Shown: piece by piece, positions 7,523-17,637 of the stretch | Numbering within the stretch: the stretch's first letter is position 1 | How the letters are laid out: every line of letters begins with the position of its first letter | Position numbers and translations under genes: made by a program | Origin: Pedobacter boryungensis | Lineage (GTDB): Bacteria; Bacteroidota; Bacteroidia; Sphingobacteriales; Sphingobacteriaceae | Reading direction: 5' to 3' | DNA: 64,000 nt | Assembly: GCF_013204825.1 (NCBI RefSeq) | Contig: NZ_JABMKV010000002.1 | Span: 1,116,001-1,180,000 of the forward strand | The notes under the pieces: model-generated | Told to the model about the DNA's origin: nothing | What the model saw: only the letters and a program-made list of their open reading frames with translations | Database searches by the model: none

Positions 7523-9502
7523 GTGTCAAATCATAAAAACGTTAATACGCTTACCGCAGGTGGAGTTCTAGTTAGTTTAGGGATTGTTTTTGGAGATATC
7601 GGTACATCACCTTTGTATACTTTAAAAGCAATTTTTAAAACTGCAAAAGAGATAGCCGAAGGGCCAAGCGGTGCTGCAGGAAACTATATTACTCCAGCTT
7701 TAGTACTTGGCGCATTGTCTTGTATATTCTGGACATTAACCTTGCAAACTACAATAAAGTACGTAATTATTACACTTAGAGCCGATAATAGAGGTGAGGG
7801 TGGTATTTTTTCTTTATATTCGTTGGTTCGGAAAAAAGCAAAATGGTTAGTAATACCTGCCATTATTGGAGGTGCAGCACTTTTGGCCGATGGAATGATT
7901 ACACCAAGTATTACGGTAACATCTGCAATTGAAGGTTTAAAATTGAAATTCCCAACGGTACATGTTGTTCCAATTGTTATAGCAATTATTGCCTTGCTTT
8001 TTATTATCCAACAGTTCGGAACAAATTTAGTGGGTAAGCTTTTTGGACCAATCATGTTCTTATGGTTTGCTGCTCTTGGTATTGCCGGATTAGGACAAGT
8101 AATCCACGATCCATGGATTTTTAAAGCTTTAAATCCATATTATGCTTTTAGTCTATTAGTATCAAATCCGGGGGCATTGGCTATTTTGGGTGGTGTGTTT
8201 TTATGTACAACTGGGGCAGAAGCTTTGTATTCTGATTTAGGACATTGCGGCAAAAGCAATATAAGAGTAAGCTGGATTTTTGTGAAAATTATGCTGATAC
8301 TTAATTACTTGGGTCAAGGTGCTTGGGTTTTGAAAAATGCAAATTATGATCCTCATAGTACCAATCCATTTTTCGAATTAGTGCCACATGGTTTAGTACT
8401 GCCAATGGTAATCTTAGCAACAACAGCAGCGGTAATTGCTTCTCAAGCTATGATTTCTGGCTCATTTACTTTAATTTCTGAAGCAGTTCGTTTAAATCTG
8501 TGGCCTAAGGTTAGAATTAACTATCCAAGTATACAAAAAGGGCAGCTATATGTGCCTTCTATCAACTGGTTGTTATGTGTTGGTTGTATTATTATCGTTC
8601 TTATTTTCAGAAGATCTGACGATATGGAGGGAGCTTATGGTTTAGCAATCAACCTTACTTTCTTAATGACTACAGTTCTTGTAGCTGTATACATGTTAAG
8701 AAAAAAGTTTCCGAAGTACCTCATTGTATTATTCGTAGTTATTTATGGGTTGATCGAATTCTCATTCCTAGCAGGTAACTTATTCAAGTTTGTACATGGT
8801 GGATGGGTGACTTTATTGATTGGATGTGCCTTGTTAAGTGTAATGTGGACATGGTATAACTCCAGAAAAATAAAAAATCGCTTTGTAAAATATGTGGAGA
8901 TAGAAGATTACTATACGATCTTGACAGAGTTGAGTAGTGATGAATCTGTTCCTAAATTTTCATCACAATTAGTATATCTAACAAGTGCGAATTTTAAAAC
9001 TGAGATCGAATCTAAGATCATTTATTCCATTATTCAGAAAGAACCAAAACGTGCAGATGTATATTGGTTGGTTCACGTTGATGTAATGGATGAACCATAT
9101 ACAATGGATTATAAAGTAGAATTTTTAATCCCAGGTAAGTTAATTCGCATCGACTTTAAATTAGGCTTTAGAATTGAGCAAAGGGTAAATTTATTATATC
9201 GTAAAGTAGTTGAAGAGTTAGTGAAAAATGGTGAGGTAGATATTACAAGTCAATATACTTCATTGAACAAACATAAAATTGCTGGCGATTTCAGATTTGT
9301 ATTATTAGAAAAACATCTTTCTAAATTTACGAACCTGAGCTTTTACGAGCGTAGTATCATGGATTATTACTTCGTTTTAAAACGTTTAAGTTTATCAGAG
9401 GTAAGCAGTTTTGGCTTAGATTCAAGTTATGTAGATGTAGAAAAGGTGCCATTAATTTTTGTAACCCCTGATGACATCGAATTGAACAGATTAGCTGTTT
9501 AA
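7523..9502 (+). CDS. kup: KUP family potassium uptake transporter
   Basis: 659 residues from GTG at 7523; this places 23 residues before the hallmark GDIGTSPLYTL, close to the known E. coli Kup N terminus, while the TTG at 7502 lies in the promoter. About 12 membrane segments span the first 430 residues, followed by a soluble C-terminal domain of about 210 residues, as usual for KUP/HAK/KT proteins. It imports potassium, probably with protons. It is transcribed alone, divergent from the T9SS operon, and ends at a terminator. Confidence 0.93.
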   Translation: MSNHKNVNTLTAGGVLVSLGIVFGDIGTSPLYTLKAIFKTAKEIAEGPSGAAGNYITPALVLGALSCIFWTLTLQTTIKYVIITLRADNRGEGGIFSLYSLVRKKAKWLVIPAIIGGAALLADGMITPSITVTSAIEGLKLKFPTVHVVPIVIAIIALLFIIQQFGTNLVGKLFGPIMFLWFAALGIAGLGQVIHDPWIFKALNPYYAFSLLVSNPGALAILGGVFLCTTGAEALYSDLGHCGKSNIRVSWIFVKIMLILNYLGQGAWVLKNANYDPHSTNPFFELVPHGLVLPMVILATTAAVIASQAMISGSFTLISEAVRLNLWPKVRINYPSIQKGQLYVPSINWLLCVGCIIIVLIFRRSDDMEGAYGLAINLTFLMTTVLVAVYMLRKKFPKYLIVLFVVIYGLIEFSFLAGNLFKFVHGGWVTLLIGCALLSVMWTWYNSRKIKNRFVKYVEIEDYYTILTELSSDESVPKFSSQLVYLTSANFKTEIESKIIYSIIQKEPKRADVYWLVHVDVMDEPYTMDYKVEFLIPGKLIRIDFKLGFRIEQRVNLLYRKVVEELVKNGEVDITSQYTSLNKHKIAGDFRFVLLEKHLSKFTNLSFYERSIMDYYFVLKRLSLSEVSSFGLDSSYVDVEKVPLIFVTPDDIELNRLAV

Positions 9503-9511
9503 AAGAATAAG

Positions 9512-9541
9512 AACCTCAGTCTAAAAGCTGGGGTTTTATTT
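9512..9541 (+). terminator. Terminator after kup
   Basis: AACCTCAG (9512-9519) pairs with CTGGGGTT (9528-9535) with one G-U pair and an 8-nt loop, followed by TTTTATTTT. It lies ten bases after the kup stop. Confidence 0.65.
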
Positions 9542-9561
9542 TGAGTAAAAGAAATTATAAC

Positions 9562-10590
9562 CTATCCAGCTAATTTGTGCCCGAATGGAATCTTTTTGAG
9601 GAAATGAATAATTACACAAGAGCAAAATAAACAAATTCCTGTAGTGATCAATACGCCAAATTTAGGGGTTAAAATGCTGCCATTAATCCCTACTTTGTTT
9701 AGATAAAACAACACCAAAATATGCGCAAAATAGATTCCAAAGCTATTTCGGTTAATAAAATTTCGAAACTTTATAATATGTTTATTTTTTAGGGTAAACT
9801 GTTTAAAGAATAAGAATATTCCTATTGCGGCAACTACTACATTTAGAGAGAAATAGGTATATAAGTCGACTATAAATTTGCCTTTTTGACTGGATAAAAA
9901 ATAAGTCCCAATTATCGTAATTAGTGCGCCAACTAAAAATATGCAAAAAGAAATCAGCTTAATCTGCTTAACCTTTGTAAGATCTATTCTCGATAAATAG
10001 TGTCCTAGAACCAAATAACCGATAAACCCAGAGAAGTATTTTAGATTAAAGTCTGGGGTATAATTTGAAATAATTGGCTGAGTTGCTAAGATCGAAATTA
10101 ACCAAAGAGCTAAAAAATATAAAATCTCTTTTTCGCTTGCTTTTCTAACCCAGGTGCTAATAATTGGAATAATAAGGTAAATTCCAATAATCATATAAAT
10201 ATACCAAAGGTGATAGGCGGCACCGTTTATTAATTTATCTATAATAAAAGTTAAATTGTAATTGCTAGGCTTTTCATAAATAGCATGGCAAATGTAAATA
10301 ACCGTCCAAAAGGCAAAAGGAATTATAATCCTAACCAATCTGTTTTTTAGGTAAGCTTTAAGGGTATGAGCTCTTGGGAGTAACAGCGCTCCAGTTAGCA
10401 TTACAAATACAGGAACACAAAATCTCACTAATCCATCGTACGTATTAGCCCACCACCAATTAGACATTGAAATTTTGCCAAATTTGGTAACAAATGGAGC
10501 CGCAACATGTAAAAGTATAACACTGATGGTTGCAAAGACCCGTAAATTATCTAGCCAGGAAGTATCTTCTTTATGTTTAAAATCGCTCAT
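9562..10590 (-). CDS. Membrane acyltransferase (acyltransferase family 3)
   Basis: 342 residues from ATG at 10588-10590 (MSDFKHKEDTSWLDNLRVF). About ten membrane segments; the N-terminal ILLHVAAPF contains the conserved histidine of acyltransferase-3 (OatA/WecH-like) proteins, which transfer acetyl or other acyl groups to sugars or cell-surface polymers. The acceptor is unknown. The gene follows the permease at 10619-12565 on the same strand with a 28-bp gap, but a functional link is not evident. Confidence 0.8.
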   Translation of the reverse strand: MSDFKHKEDTSWLDNLRVFATISVILLHVAAPFVTKFGKISMSNWWWANTYDGLVRFCVPVFVMLTGALLLPRAHTLKAYLKNRLVRIIIPFAFWTVIYICHAIYEKPSNYNLTFIIDKLINGAAYHLWYIYMIIGIYLIIPIISTWVRKASEKEILYFLALWLISILATQPIISNYTPDFNLKYFSGFIGYLVLGHYLSRIDLTKVKQIKLISFCIFLVGALITIIGTYFLSSQKGKFIVDLYTYFSLNVVVAAIGIFLFFKQFTLKNKHIIKFRNFINRNSFGIYFAHILVLFYLNKVGINGSILTPKFGVLITTGICLFCSCVIIHFLKKIPFGHKLAG

Positions 10591-10618
10591 CCACAGCAAT
10601 AACAAATTAATAGTTTGA

Positions 10619-12565
10619 TTATTGCGTTTGCTGCTTCCCTAATTTACTATTATGAAAACCATATGCGAAGTAAACCACCAAACCAACAACCAACCAAATT
10701 CCAAAACCAATCCAGTTCGAAATGCCTAACTCACACATCATATATAGGCAACTAATTAAACCCAATACAGGTATTAGCGATAAATTTTTAGTGATGCAAT
10801 AATAAGTGATTACTAAACAAATGAATAAGAAGATCCACATTGGAATTTTGTGCTTGAATAAACTCCATCCACTTTCGTATTTTTTATCATATGAGATAGA
10901 TGATTTGCTCATGAATTCATCGTACTGCGCTGGGGTTAAACTATTCAAATAAGCCTCAGCATCTATTTGTTTACCTTGTAACACCACAGGACTAGCACTA
11001 ATTTCTTTTTTAACAGTTTCTAATTCTGGAGCAGATAATGAGGTAATAAATGCCACAGGTCCATTTGTTTTAGTTTTGTTGGTGATAAACCCAGTAGCTT
11101 CTTCCTTATAGGTGGTAAATGAAACAACAATTGCAACAACAAATACAACTGGAATAATGAACTTTGAATTTACATATGGGATTTTAAATTTCCCTCTTTG
11201 TACGCCAGGTCTATTTTGCAAAACCAATACACCTGCACAAACCAACACAAAGGCAAATAAAGTACCAATAGAGCATAAATCTGTAACGATGGTTAAGTTC
11301 ATAAATAACGATGGAACTGCCACTACAAATCCCACTACAACTGTTGCAAAAGATGGAGTTTTATATTTAGGGTGTATTTTAGAAAATGATTTTGGTAATA
11401 AACCATCACGACTCATGCTCATCCAAATACGTGGTTGACCCATTTGGAAAACCAACAATACACTTGCCATTGCAAATACTGCACTTACTGCAATAATACC
11501 GCTCATCAATTTTAAATCTATCTGATCAAAAACAAATGCTAGTGGATCGCCTACGGCCAAAGTATCTGATTTTACAATACCTGTTAATACCAAAGCAATG
11601 GCAACATATAAAATTGTACAGATAATAATGGCCCACATCATCCCTCTGGGTAAATCTCGCTGCGGGTTTTTACACTCTTCTGCAGTAGTGGAAATTGCAT
11701 CGAAGCCGATATAAGCAAAGAATACTGCCGAAACTCCCTTTAATACACCAGAAACACCGTTTGGCGCAAAAGGATTCCAGTTTTTGGTATCAATGTAAAA
11801 AACACCAACTGCTAAAACCAATAAAATAACAGCCAACTTTACTACAACCATTGCATTACTTGCATTTCTTGATTCTTTCATGCCGCGATAAACCAACCAA
11901 GTAATAAAAATAATAATGCCTAGTGCCGGTAAATCAGCCACTAAATGAAAATTGCCAATTTTTGGAGCTGAAGTCCAAGCATGATTTGCAATACGTGTCG
12001 CATCATCTAAATTAGCCATGCTTTTACCAGCATTTAATAAAGCATCTGCATGTTTATGGCCATTAAAAGCTGTTAAATAATCCATTGTTGCCCAATCTGG
12101 GATATTTATGCCATCTATACCTAGTGCCGGTATTCGGATGGAGGAGAGTAATCCTGTAAAATAATCAGACCAGGAAATAGCCACTGTTATATTACCAATC
12201 GCATATTCCATTATTAACGACCAACCGATAATCCATGCTACTAACTCGCCAAAAGCTACGTAAGAATAGGTGTAAGCACTACCAGAAACAGGAACCATTG
12301 AAGCGAATTCTGCGTAGGCAAAAGCCGCGAAACTACAAGCTACAGCTGTAAAAATGAATAAGAAAATAACCGCTGGCCCACCATCTGCACTTGCTTTACC
12401 TATTGTACTAAAAATACCAGCGCCAATAATTGCGGCTATACCAAAAGCTGTTAAATCTCTTACGCCTAAGGTTTTATGTAATGAATCTCCGTGATCTCCA
12501 TATCCTTTTGCAGCGTCTTCTAAAATTTTGCTAATGGACTTTTTTCTAAATAGTTTTTCGAACAT
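10619..12565 (-). CDS. APC-superfamily amino acid permease (CAT-like)
   Basis: 648 residues; the first helix region has the APC pattern AIIGAGIFSTIGK, followed by GPAVIFLFIF and YAEFASMVPVSGSAYTYSY, typical of cationic amino acid transporter-type permeases. It is longer than usual because of two hydrophilic inserts: about residues 150-205 after the fourth membrane segment and about 485-545 before the last segments. It probably imports amino acids by proton symport. A similar permease without the second insert lies at 40803-42527. Confidence 0.88.
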   Translation of the reverse strand: MFEKLFRKKSISKILEDAAKGYGDHGDSLHKTLGVRDLTAFGIAAIIGAGIFSTIGKASADGGPAVIFLFIFTAVACSFAAFAYAEFASMVPVSGSAYTYSYVAFGELVAWIIGWSLIMEYAIGNITVAISWSDYFTGLLSSIRIPALGIDGINIPDWATMDYLTAFNGHKHADALLNAGKSMANLDDATRIANHAWTSAPKIGNFHLVADLPALGIIIFITWLVYRGMKESRNASNAMVVVKLAVILLVLAVGVFYIDTKNWNPFAPNGVSGVLKGVSAVFFAYIGFDAISTTAEECKNPQRDLPRGMMWAIIICTILYVAIALVLTGIVKSDTLAVGDPLAFVFDQIDLKLMSGIIAVSAVFAMASVLLVFQMGQPRIWMSMSRDGLLPKSFSKIHPKYKTPSFATVVVGFVVAVPSLFMNLTIVTDLCSIGTLFAFVLVCAGVLVLQNRPGVQRGKFKIPYVNSKFIIPVVFVVAIVVSFTTYKEEATGFITNKTKTNGPVAFITSLSAPELETVKKEISASPVVLQGKQIDAEAYLNSLTPAQYDEFMSKSSISYDKKYESGWSLFKHKIPMWIFLFICLVITYYCITKNLSLIPVLGLISCLYMMCELGISNWIGFGIWLVVGLVVYFAYGFHNSKLGKQQTQ

Positions 12566-12675
12566 GTTTGGTCTTTTAAATAACTACAATTACCCTAAAA
12601 GGAAAAATTGCAATCCGGTTAGTTGCTCAAACTTAAAAAATTAAGTTTAAAACTACAGTTCCTAAAATCGTTTTG

Positions 12676-14598
12676 TTACTTTTTAAATTGATAAAGTCGG
12701 TGATGTAATAAATAGCTAGCCGATTGATAATAAGAAATTGCTTCTTTTTCTAAAGCAGGCGCAGATTTTATTGGAGTAGTGGCAAAGTTTGTAGAATCTA
12801 CATTAAATGCTTCTACTTTTTGTTGCGGCGATAGTATAATTAATTGATTTTCTTTATAATAACCTAAATTTTGATAGGTGCTTATAAATGCTCTACGCTG
12901 ATTTGCTGGGGTATTAAAAATGTCAAATCCGAAGAATTTAGAAGTGTAACTTACATTTAACATACCTAGTAAAGTTGGTGGAATATCAATTTGAGAAGTT
13001 AAGCCATTAAATGTACTCGGTTTAATAATAGATGGCGCATATACAATCATCGGGATGCGATAATTCTTAATTGGCAATTCAGTTTTTCCTGCACTTGATG
13101 CGCAGTGATCAGCTACAATTACAAATATGGTGTTGTTAAACCAAGGTTTATTACGACAATCATTAATGAATTTCCCAATAGCATAATCGGTGTATTTAAC
13201 TGCTCCAGAACGTCCAGTATGCGATGGAATATCTATTCTTCCTTCTGGATAAGTATAAGGACGATGGTTAGAAGTCGTCATGATTTGACTGAAAAAAGGC
13301 TTATTTAGCTTATAATTCGCGTCAAAAGTTTTAACAGCTAAGGTGAATAAATCTTCATCAGCAACGCCCCAAATATTTTCATAATGAATGTCTTTTTCAT
13401 TGGTGATGGCGGAACGATCAATTACATCATAGCCATTGTTGCTGAAAAAATAATTCATGTTATCGAAATAACCATAACCACCATATAAGTATTGAGTGGT
13501 ATAACCTTTACTTTTTAATACATTTCCTAGCGAAAATCTTCCTTCGTTATTTGGTCTCTTTACTTCAGATTGACCAGGAGTTGGAGGAAGACTTAACGAC
13601 AAAGCTTCTAAACCTCGAACGGTTCTAGTGCCAGTAGCAAAAAGATTAGAGAAGAATAATCCTTGATTAGCTAAACTGTCTAAATTAGGCGTAATATGCT
13701 CTGTATTACCAAATCTAGAAATGAAATCGCCACTTAAACTCTCTACGCTAATCATAATTAGGTTGTAGTTTTTTTGAGCTCCAGGATAAGTAATAGATCG
13801 TGTGATTGAAGTTAAAGAATCACTTTGAAACTGACTATTACTGGCAACGAAATCTTTTTTGACGGTATTAAAGATAGCGTTAACAGAATCGGTTTTATAA
13901 AATTTATCGTAATCTAATTGATTGTTGATAAAGGCCGCTCCGAAATCATACATGCCATTCCCAGAAAGTTCTGATGCATATTGGTTTTTGCTAAATTGTT
14001 TTGCGCCATTGCTTCCAAATAGAAATACCAAAACTGGTAAAAGTAATAGTGCAAGCGCAATTAAGGTTCTGTATTTGAATGGTATTCTGTTGGTTACCTC
14101 TGCTTTGATATATTTTTTCGTGAATAATAAGACCAAAATACTCAATACAAAAATACCGATTAACAACTTTACAATAGGATAGGATTGCCAAATGTTGCCA
14201 ATAACTTCCGTAGTATAAATCAAATAATCAACTGCGATGAAATTATAGCGTGTTGAAAATTCATCCCAAAAAAACCATTCAGAAACAGCGTTAAAAACAA
14301 GTATAGTGAATGCTAAAAGGCATAAGCCGTACAATATAAATCGATGCCATTTTTTAAAATAGATTTTATTAGGCACTAGCCAGAGGTATAGCACAAAAGG
14401 GATGAGAAAAAATGTACTCATCAAGGTGTCATTAAATAAACCAATTAAAAAGATACCTATAATTTGAAGTGGATTAGTATCTAATTGGCTAAACGACTTG
14501 ATGAAAAGGACAAATCGTGTTAAAAAAGAAACAGAAATAATAAATACATAGATGATTGCCAATAGTTTAAAACGAGTGGCAAATATTTTTTTAAGCAT
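12676..14598 (-). CDS. LTA synthase/sulfatase-type membrane phosphotransferase
   Basis: 640 residues: about five N-terminal membrane helices, then an extracytoplasmic sulfatase-fold domain from about residue 255. Visible signatures are MISVESLSGDFISRFG (metal-binding start), TGTRTVRGLEALSLSLPP with the nucleophilic threonine, TTSNHRPY and IVADHCASSAGKTELP. The family includes lipoteichoic acid synthase, phosphoglycerol transferase and lipid A phosphoethanolamine transferases. In a Gram-negative Bacteroidota the acceptor is probably an envelope glycolipid or glycan, but this is not shown by the sequence. Confidence 0.88.
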   Translation of the reverse strand: MLKKIFATRFKLLAIIYVFIISVSFLTRFVLFIKSFSQLDTNPLQIIGIFLIGLFNDTLMSTFFLIPFVLYLWLVPNKIYFKKWHRFILYGLCLLAFTILVFNAVSEWFFWDEFSTRYNFIAVDYLIYTTEVIGNIWQSYPIVKLLIGIFVLSILVLLFTKKYIKAEVTNRIPFKYRTLIALALLLLPVLVFLFGSNGAKQFSKNQYASELSGNGMYDFGAAFINNQLDYDKFYKTDSVNAIFNTVKKDFVASNSQFQSDSLTSITRSITYPGAQKNYNLIMISVESLSGDFISRFGNTEHITPNLDSLANQGLFFSNLFATGTRTVRGLEALSLSLPPTPGQSEVKRPNNEGRFSLGNVLKSKGYTTQYLYGGYGYFDNMNYFFSNNGYDVIDRSAITNEKDIHYENIWGVADEDLFTLAVKTFDANYKLNKPFFSQIMTTSNHRPYTYPEGRIDIPSHTGRSGAVKYTDYAIGKFINDCRNKPWFNNTIFVIVADHCASSAGKTELPIKNYRIPMIVYAPSIIKPSTFNGLTSQIDIPPTLLGMLNVSYTSKFFGFDIFNTPANQRRAFISTYQNLGYYKENQLIILSPQQKVEAFNVDSTNFATTPIKSAPALEKEAISYYQSASYLLHHRLYQFKK

Positions 14599-14797
14599 GA
14601 GCTAAGCTTCGTTTGGTTACACGAATGTCCGAAATTAGATTTAAATTCTGAAGAAATTCTGAATATACCATTGGCTAAAGTTTCTTTAATGTTAAATCTT
14701 CTTAAATTTTTAAAGTCAGTATTTGACTTTGAGATACGTTTTTTCCCTGCCAAGTTTTCTTCGATAAAAACTGTAAATAGACAAAAAAATGTTAAGT

Positions 14798-14894
14798 GTT
14801 GAGACGGACTTAATTCGGAGTTAGTTCGGGGTTTGGTCGGACTTGTGACAATTGGCTCCGAACCAAGTGCGACCCAGGTCCGAAGTAAACACGA
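14798..14894. repeat. Intergenic array with 11-bp period
   Basis: Nine consecutive degenerate units, all 11 bp except one of 9 bp, can be laid out from 14798: GTTGAGACGGA, CTTAATTCGGA, GTTAGTTCGGG, GTTTGGTCGGA, CTTGTGACA, ATTGGCTCCGA, ACCAAGTGCGA, CCCAGGTCCGA, AGTAAACACGA. Nearly all end in CGGA, CCGA or CGA. The array lies in the 420-bp gap between two minus-strand genes (start at 14598, stop at 15019). The gap otherwise holds one terminator. The repeat period is close to one DNA helical turn. Confidence 0.65.
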
Positions 14895-14973
14895 CACAGG
14901 TATAATGTATTACTCATCCGAGTTTGAGCATACAGTTAAAAATTAACTTTAAGTTAAAATCCATTCCATAAAA

Positions 14974-14999
14974 AAAGCCAAGTAATTTTACTTGGCTTT
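14974..14999 (-). terminator. Terminator of the M3 peptidase gene
   Basis: AAAGCCAAGTAA and TTACTTGGCTTT form a perfect 12-bp stem around a 2-nt centre, with the run of A on the left giving a U tail on the minus strand. It lies 20 bases after the stop at 15019. Confidence 0.85.
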
Positions 15000-15018
15000 C
15001 AAAAAAGGGTGGGATAAA

Positions 15019-16734
15019 TTATCCTAATTTGTTCAGTTCTTCTTTTACAAATGTGGCTAATTCTTTCACGTACTCGGCACTAAAATCAAATTTAATACCC
15101 GCTGTTTCGTAAATTTCATTCATTGGTTTAGTATAACCTAAAGCTAAGGCTGCTAAGTATTGCTCCAATGCTTTCTCTGGATTTTCTTTGTAATTCTTCC
15201 AGACTGCTATTGCGCCTAGTTGTGCAATTGCATATTCGATATAATAAAAAGGCACTTCGAATAAGTGTAATTGTTTTTGCCAAAGATTTCCAAATTGTTG
15301 TTCAAAGCCCGACCAATCTGCAAAACCAGCTCCAAAACGAGTGTAAATTTGTTTAAAAGCAGCTTCTCTATCCGCTGCATTGTGATTTGGATTTGTATAG
15401 ATCCAATGTTGAAATTGATCAATTACTGCAACCCAAGGCAATGTTTTTAAAACATCTGCCAATTGTTCTTTTTTAGCACGAGTTAATTCTTCTTCGTTAT
15501 CGAAATATACATCCCAATTGTCCATAGAAATTAATTCCATACTCATAGATGCCAATTCTGCAACTTCCGATGGACAATGTTTAAAATCATTTAGCGCTAA
15601 GTCGGCAGTTAAAAAAGTATGTATCGCATGACCACCTTCGTGAACCATTGTCGTTAAATCTCGTAATGAATTTGCAGAGTTCATGAAAATAAAAGGAGCG
15701 CCAGTTTCTGCTAAAGGATAATTGTAACCGCCTGGTGCTTTTCCCATTCTGCTTTCGACATCAAAAAGACCATTGGCCTTCATAATGTTCAATTTTTCTC
15801 CTAATGATGGATTTATTGCTGCAAAACAATTGATGCTTTTATCAATGAGTTCTTGTCCGTTGTTAAACGGTTTTAACATTGGTTTTCCGGTTGTACTTAC
15901 TTCCATATCCCAAGGTTTCAATACCTCTAAATTTAAAGCCGCTTGTCTTTTTTCGGCTTGTTCTTTTAATACCGGAACAACTTCTTTTTCAATTGCTTCT
16001 GCAAAATCGTAACAATCTTTTGGTGTATAGTCAAAACGACCTAAAGCTTGGAACATATAATCACGATAGTTTTCAAAACCTGCGTTTAAAGCAACCTTAT
16101 TACGCATAACGATCAATTCATCAAACAAGATGTTTAATTCGTCTTTGTTTGCTAAACGGCGTTGTTGAATGGTTTCCCACGCATTTTGTCTAACATTTCT
16201 ATCGGTATCTTTTAAAAAATTCGCAGCTTGCTCTAATGTATATTCTTGATCGTTTATTTTAACACTCATGGCACCAGTTATGCCTTGATATTTTTGCTGC
16301 GTTACTTGTAATTGTGTAAAAAGTTCAATGTTTTCTTCGCGATATAATTCCAAAGCTTTTTTAACTGCTCTGATATAAACAAAGTATTTCTTTTGATCTA
16401 ATTGATCAATAAATGGACTTTCACTAAATTTCTTATTTAACTCATTGGCTATTGGCGATATTTTAGGCTCAATTTCAGTCGCGAAATACTGAAAATCTTT
16501 TACTAAATTTTCATTGGCTGTATCACAAGTCATTTTAATATAACGCCAAGCAAAATCTTCTTCAAGCGCAGCTTCTAACTCGCTTTTATCTTTCAACCAT
16601 TTTTCTAATCCTTCCACATTGTGGATTTCTCTTTTTAATAGCTCATCTAAAATTGGAGATAAGCTTTCCCATTCCATTTTTAAATTTTGAGGAATGTAGG
16701 TTCTGGTTTTCTTAGGTATGATTAAATTATTCAT
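15019..16734 (-). CDS. M3 family oligoendopeptidase (PepF-like)
   Basis: 571 residues, typical for bacterial oligoendopeptidase F relatives. The zinc site HEGGH lies at residues 365-369 (TTMVHEGGHAIHTF), followed by the downstream glutamate region CPSEVAELASMSMELIS. It cleaves short peptides, probably in the cytoplasm since no signal peptide is present. The start overlaps the end of the prenyltransferase gene region by a one-base gap (16736), so both are likely on one transcript, although no functional relation is obvious. Confidence 0.92.
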   Translation of the reverse strand: MNNLIIPKKTRTYIPQNLKMEWESLSPILDELLKREIHNVEGLEKWLKDKSELEAALEEDFAWRYIKMTCDTANENLVKDFQYFATEIEPKISPIANELNKKFSESPFIDQLDQKKYFVYIRAVKKALELYREENIELFTQLQVTQQKYQGITGAMSVKINDQEYTLEQAANFLKDTDRNVRQNAWETIQQRRLANKDELNILFDELIVMRNKVALNAGFENYRDYMFQALGRFDYTPKDCYDFAEAIEKEVVPVLKEQAEKRQAALNLEVLKPWDMEVSTTGKPMLKPFNNGQELIDKSINCFAAINPSLGEKLNIMKANGLFDVESRMGKAPGGYNYPLAETGAPFIFMNSANSLRDLTTMVHEGGHAIHTFLTADLALNDFKHCPSEVAELASMSMELISMDNWDVYFDNEEELTRAKKEQLADVLKTLPWVAVIDQFQHWIYTNPNHNAADREAAFKQIYTRFGAGFADWSGFEQQFGNLWQKQLHLFEVPFYYIEYAIAQLGAIAVWKNYKENPEKALEQYLAALALGYTKPMNEIYETAGIKFDFSAEYVKELATFVKEELNKLG

Positions 16735-16735
16735 T

Positions 16736-17599
16736 TTAAATAGTATGTGTTCTTAAAAAAGCATCAATTAAAAAGCAAAGTGCAAAAATGACTGATGCAA
16801 ATCCATTTGTGGTCGCAAAAGCACGATCAACTTTACTAATGTCGGTTGGTTTTACTAGCAAATGCTGATAAGTAAGCATGGCACAGAAAAATAAAATTCC
16901 GATATAATATACCCAACTAAATTCGGCAAAAAATAAAGGTAATATTACGCATATAGCAGAAAAAACGTGTAAAACTACCGATAAACGTAAAGCATTTTTT
17001 ATGCCAAGCGCTGCTGGTATAGAATGTAGATTTTCTTGTCGATCGAAACTTTCATCTTGCAAAGCATAAATAATATCGAACCCGCTTACCCAAAATAAAA
17101 CAGCAAATGAATAAAATAGCGGAACTATATTAAATGCCCCTGTAACTGCAATATATGCTCCAATTGGTGCTAAGGCAAGTCCTAAACCTAAAACCAAATG
17201 GCACAGTGCTGTAAAACGTTTGGTGTAGCTATAAAATAGCACAACAAATAACGCTATTGGCGACAAATAAAGACATAATGGGTTGATAAAAGCTGTCGCG
17301 ATTACAAACAAAATGCAATTTACAATTACAAAAGTAAGCGCTTCGCTAGCAGATACTTTACCCGCAGGAATATCTCGCATTACTGTACGAGGGTTTTTTG
17401 CGTCGATATTTCTATCTAAATAACGATTAAATGCCATTGCCGCATTGCGGGCAAATACCATGCATAAAATTACCAATGCCAATATGTACCAATTAAATGG
17501 GTTTGAAGTTGTAGTAACCCCTAAAAAGAAACCAATTAAGGCAAAAGGCATTGCGAATATAGAGTGTGCAAATAATACGAGTGAAAAGTACTTTTTCAT
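16736..17599 (-). CDS. UbiA-like polyprenyltransferase of quinone synthesis
   Basis: 287 residues with about eight to nine membrane helices. The first aspartate-rich motif is NRYLDRNIDAKNPRT and the second is DESFDRQENLHSIPAALG, which bind the magnesium-prenyl diphosphate. The family includes UbiA and MqnP-type enzymes that prenylate the aromatic precursor of respiratory quinones. Bacteroidota use menaquinone, and a ubiE/menG methyltransferase gene lies nearby at 18384, so a role in menaquinone synthesis (possibly futalosine route, MqnP) is likely but not proven. Confidence 0.85.
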   Translation of the reverse strand: MKKYFSLVLFAHSIFAMPFALIGFFLGVTTTSNPFNWYILALVILCMVFARNAAMAFNRYLDRNIDAKNPRTVMRDIPAGKVSASEALTFVIVNCILFVIATAFINPLCLYLSPIALFVVLFYSYTKRFTALCHLVLGLGLALAPIGAYIAVTGAFNIVPLFYSFAVLFWVSGFDIIYALQDESFDRQENLHSIPAALGIKNALRLSVVLHVFSAICVILPLFFAEFSWVYYIGILFFCAMLTYQHLLVKPTDISKVDRAFATTNGFASVIFALCFLIDAFLRTHTI

Positions 17600-17612
17600 T
17601 TTTCATAATTAA

Positions 17613-17631
17613 CGTCATTAAGAGAATGACG
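17613..17631. repeat. Short inverted repeat CGTCATT/AATGACG
   Basis: CGTCATT (17613-17619) and AATGACG (17625-17631) with a 5-nt spacer form a small hairpin in the gap between engB and the prenyltransferase gene. The same CGTCATT word forms a larger hairpin at 40640-40667, suggesting a dispersed repeat. It lacks a clear U tail. Confidence 0.45.
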
Positions 17632-17637
17632 AGATTG

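Noticed and set aside
14520..14897. 125-residue minus-strand reading frame
   Set aside because: Its N-terminal part is the translation of the 11-bp repeat array and its end runs into another frame of the sulfatase-type gene.
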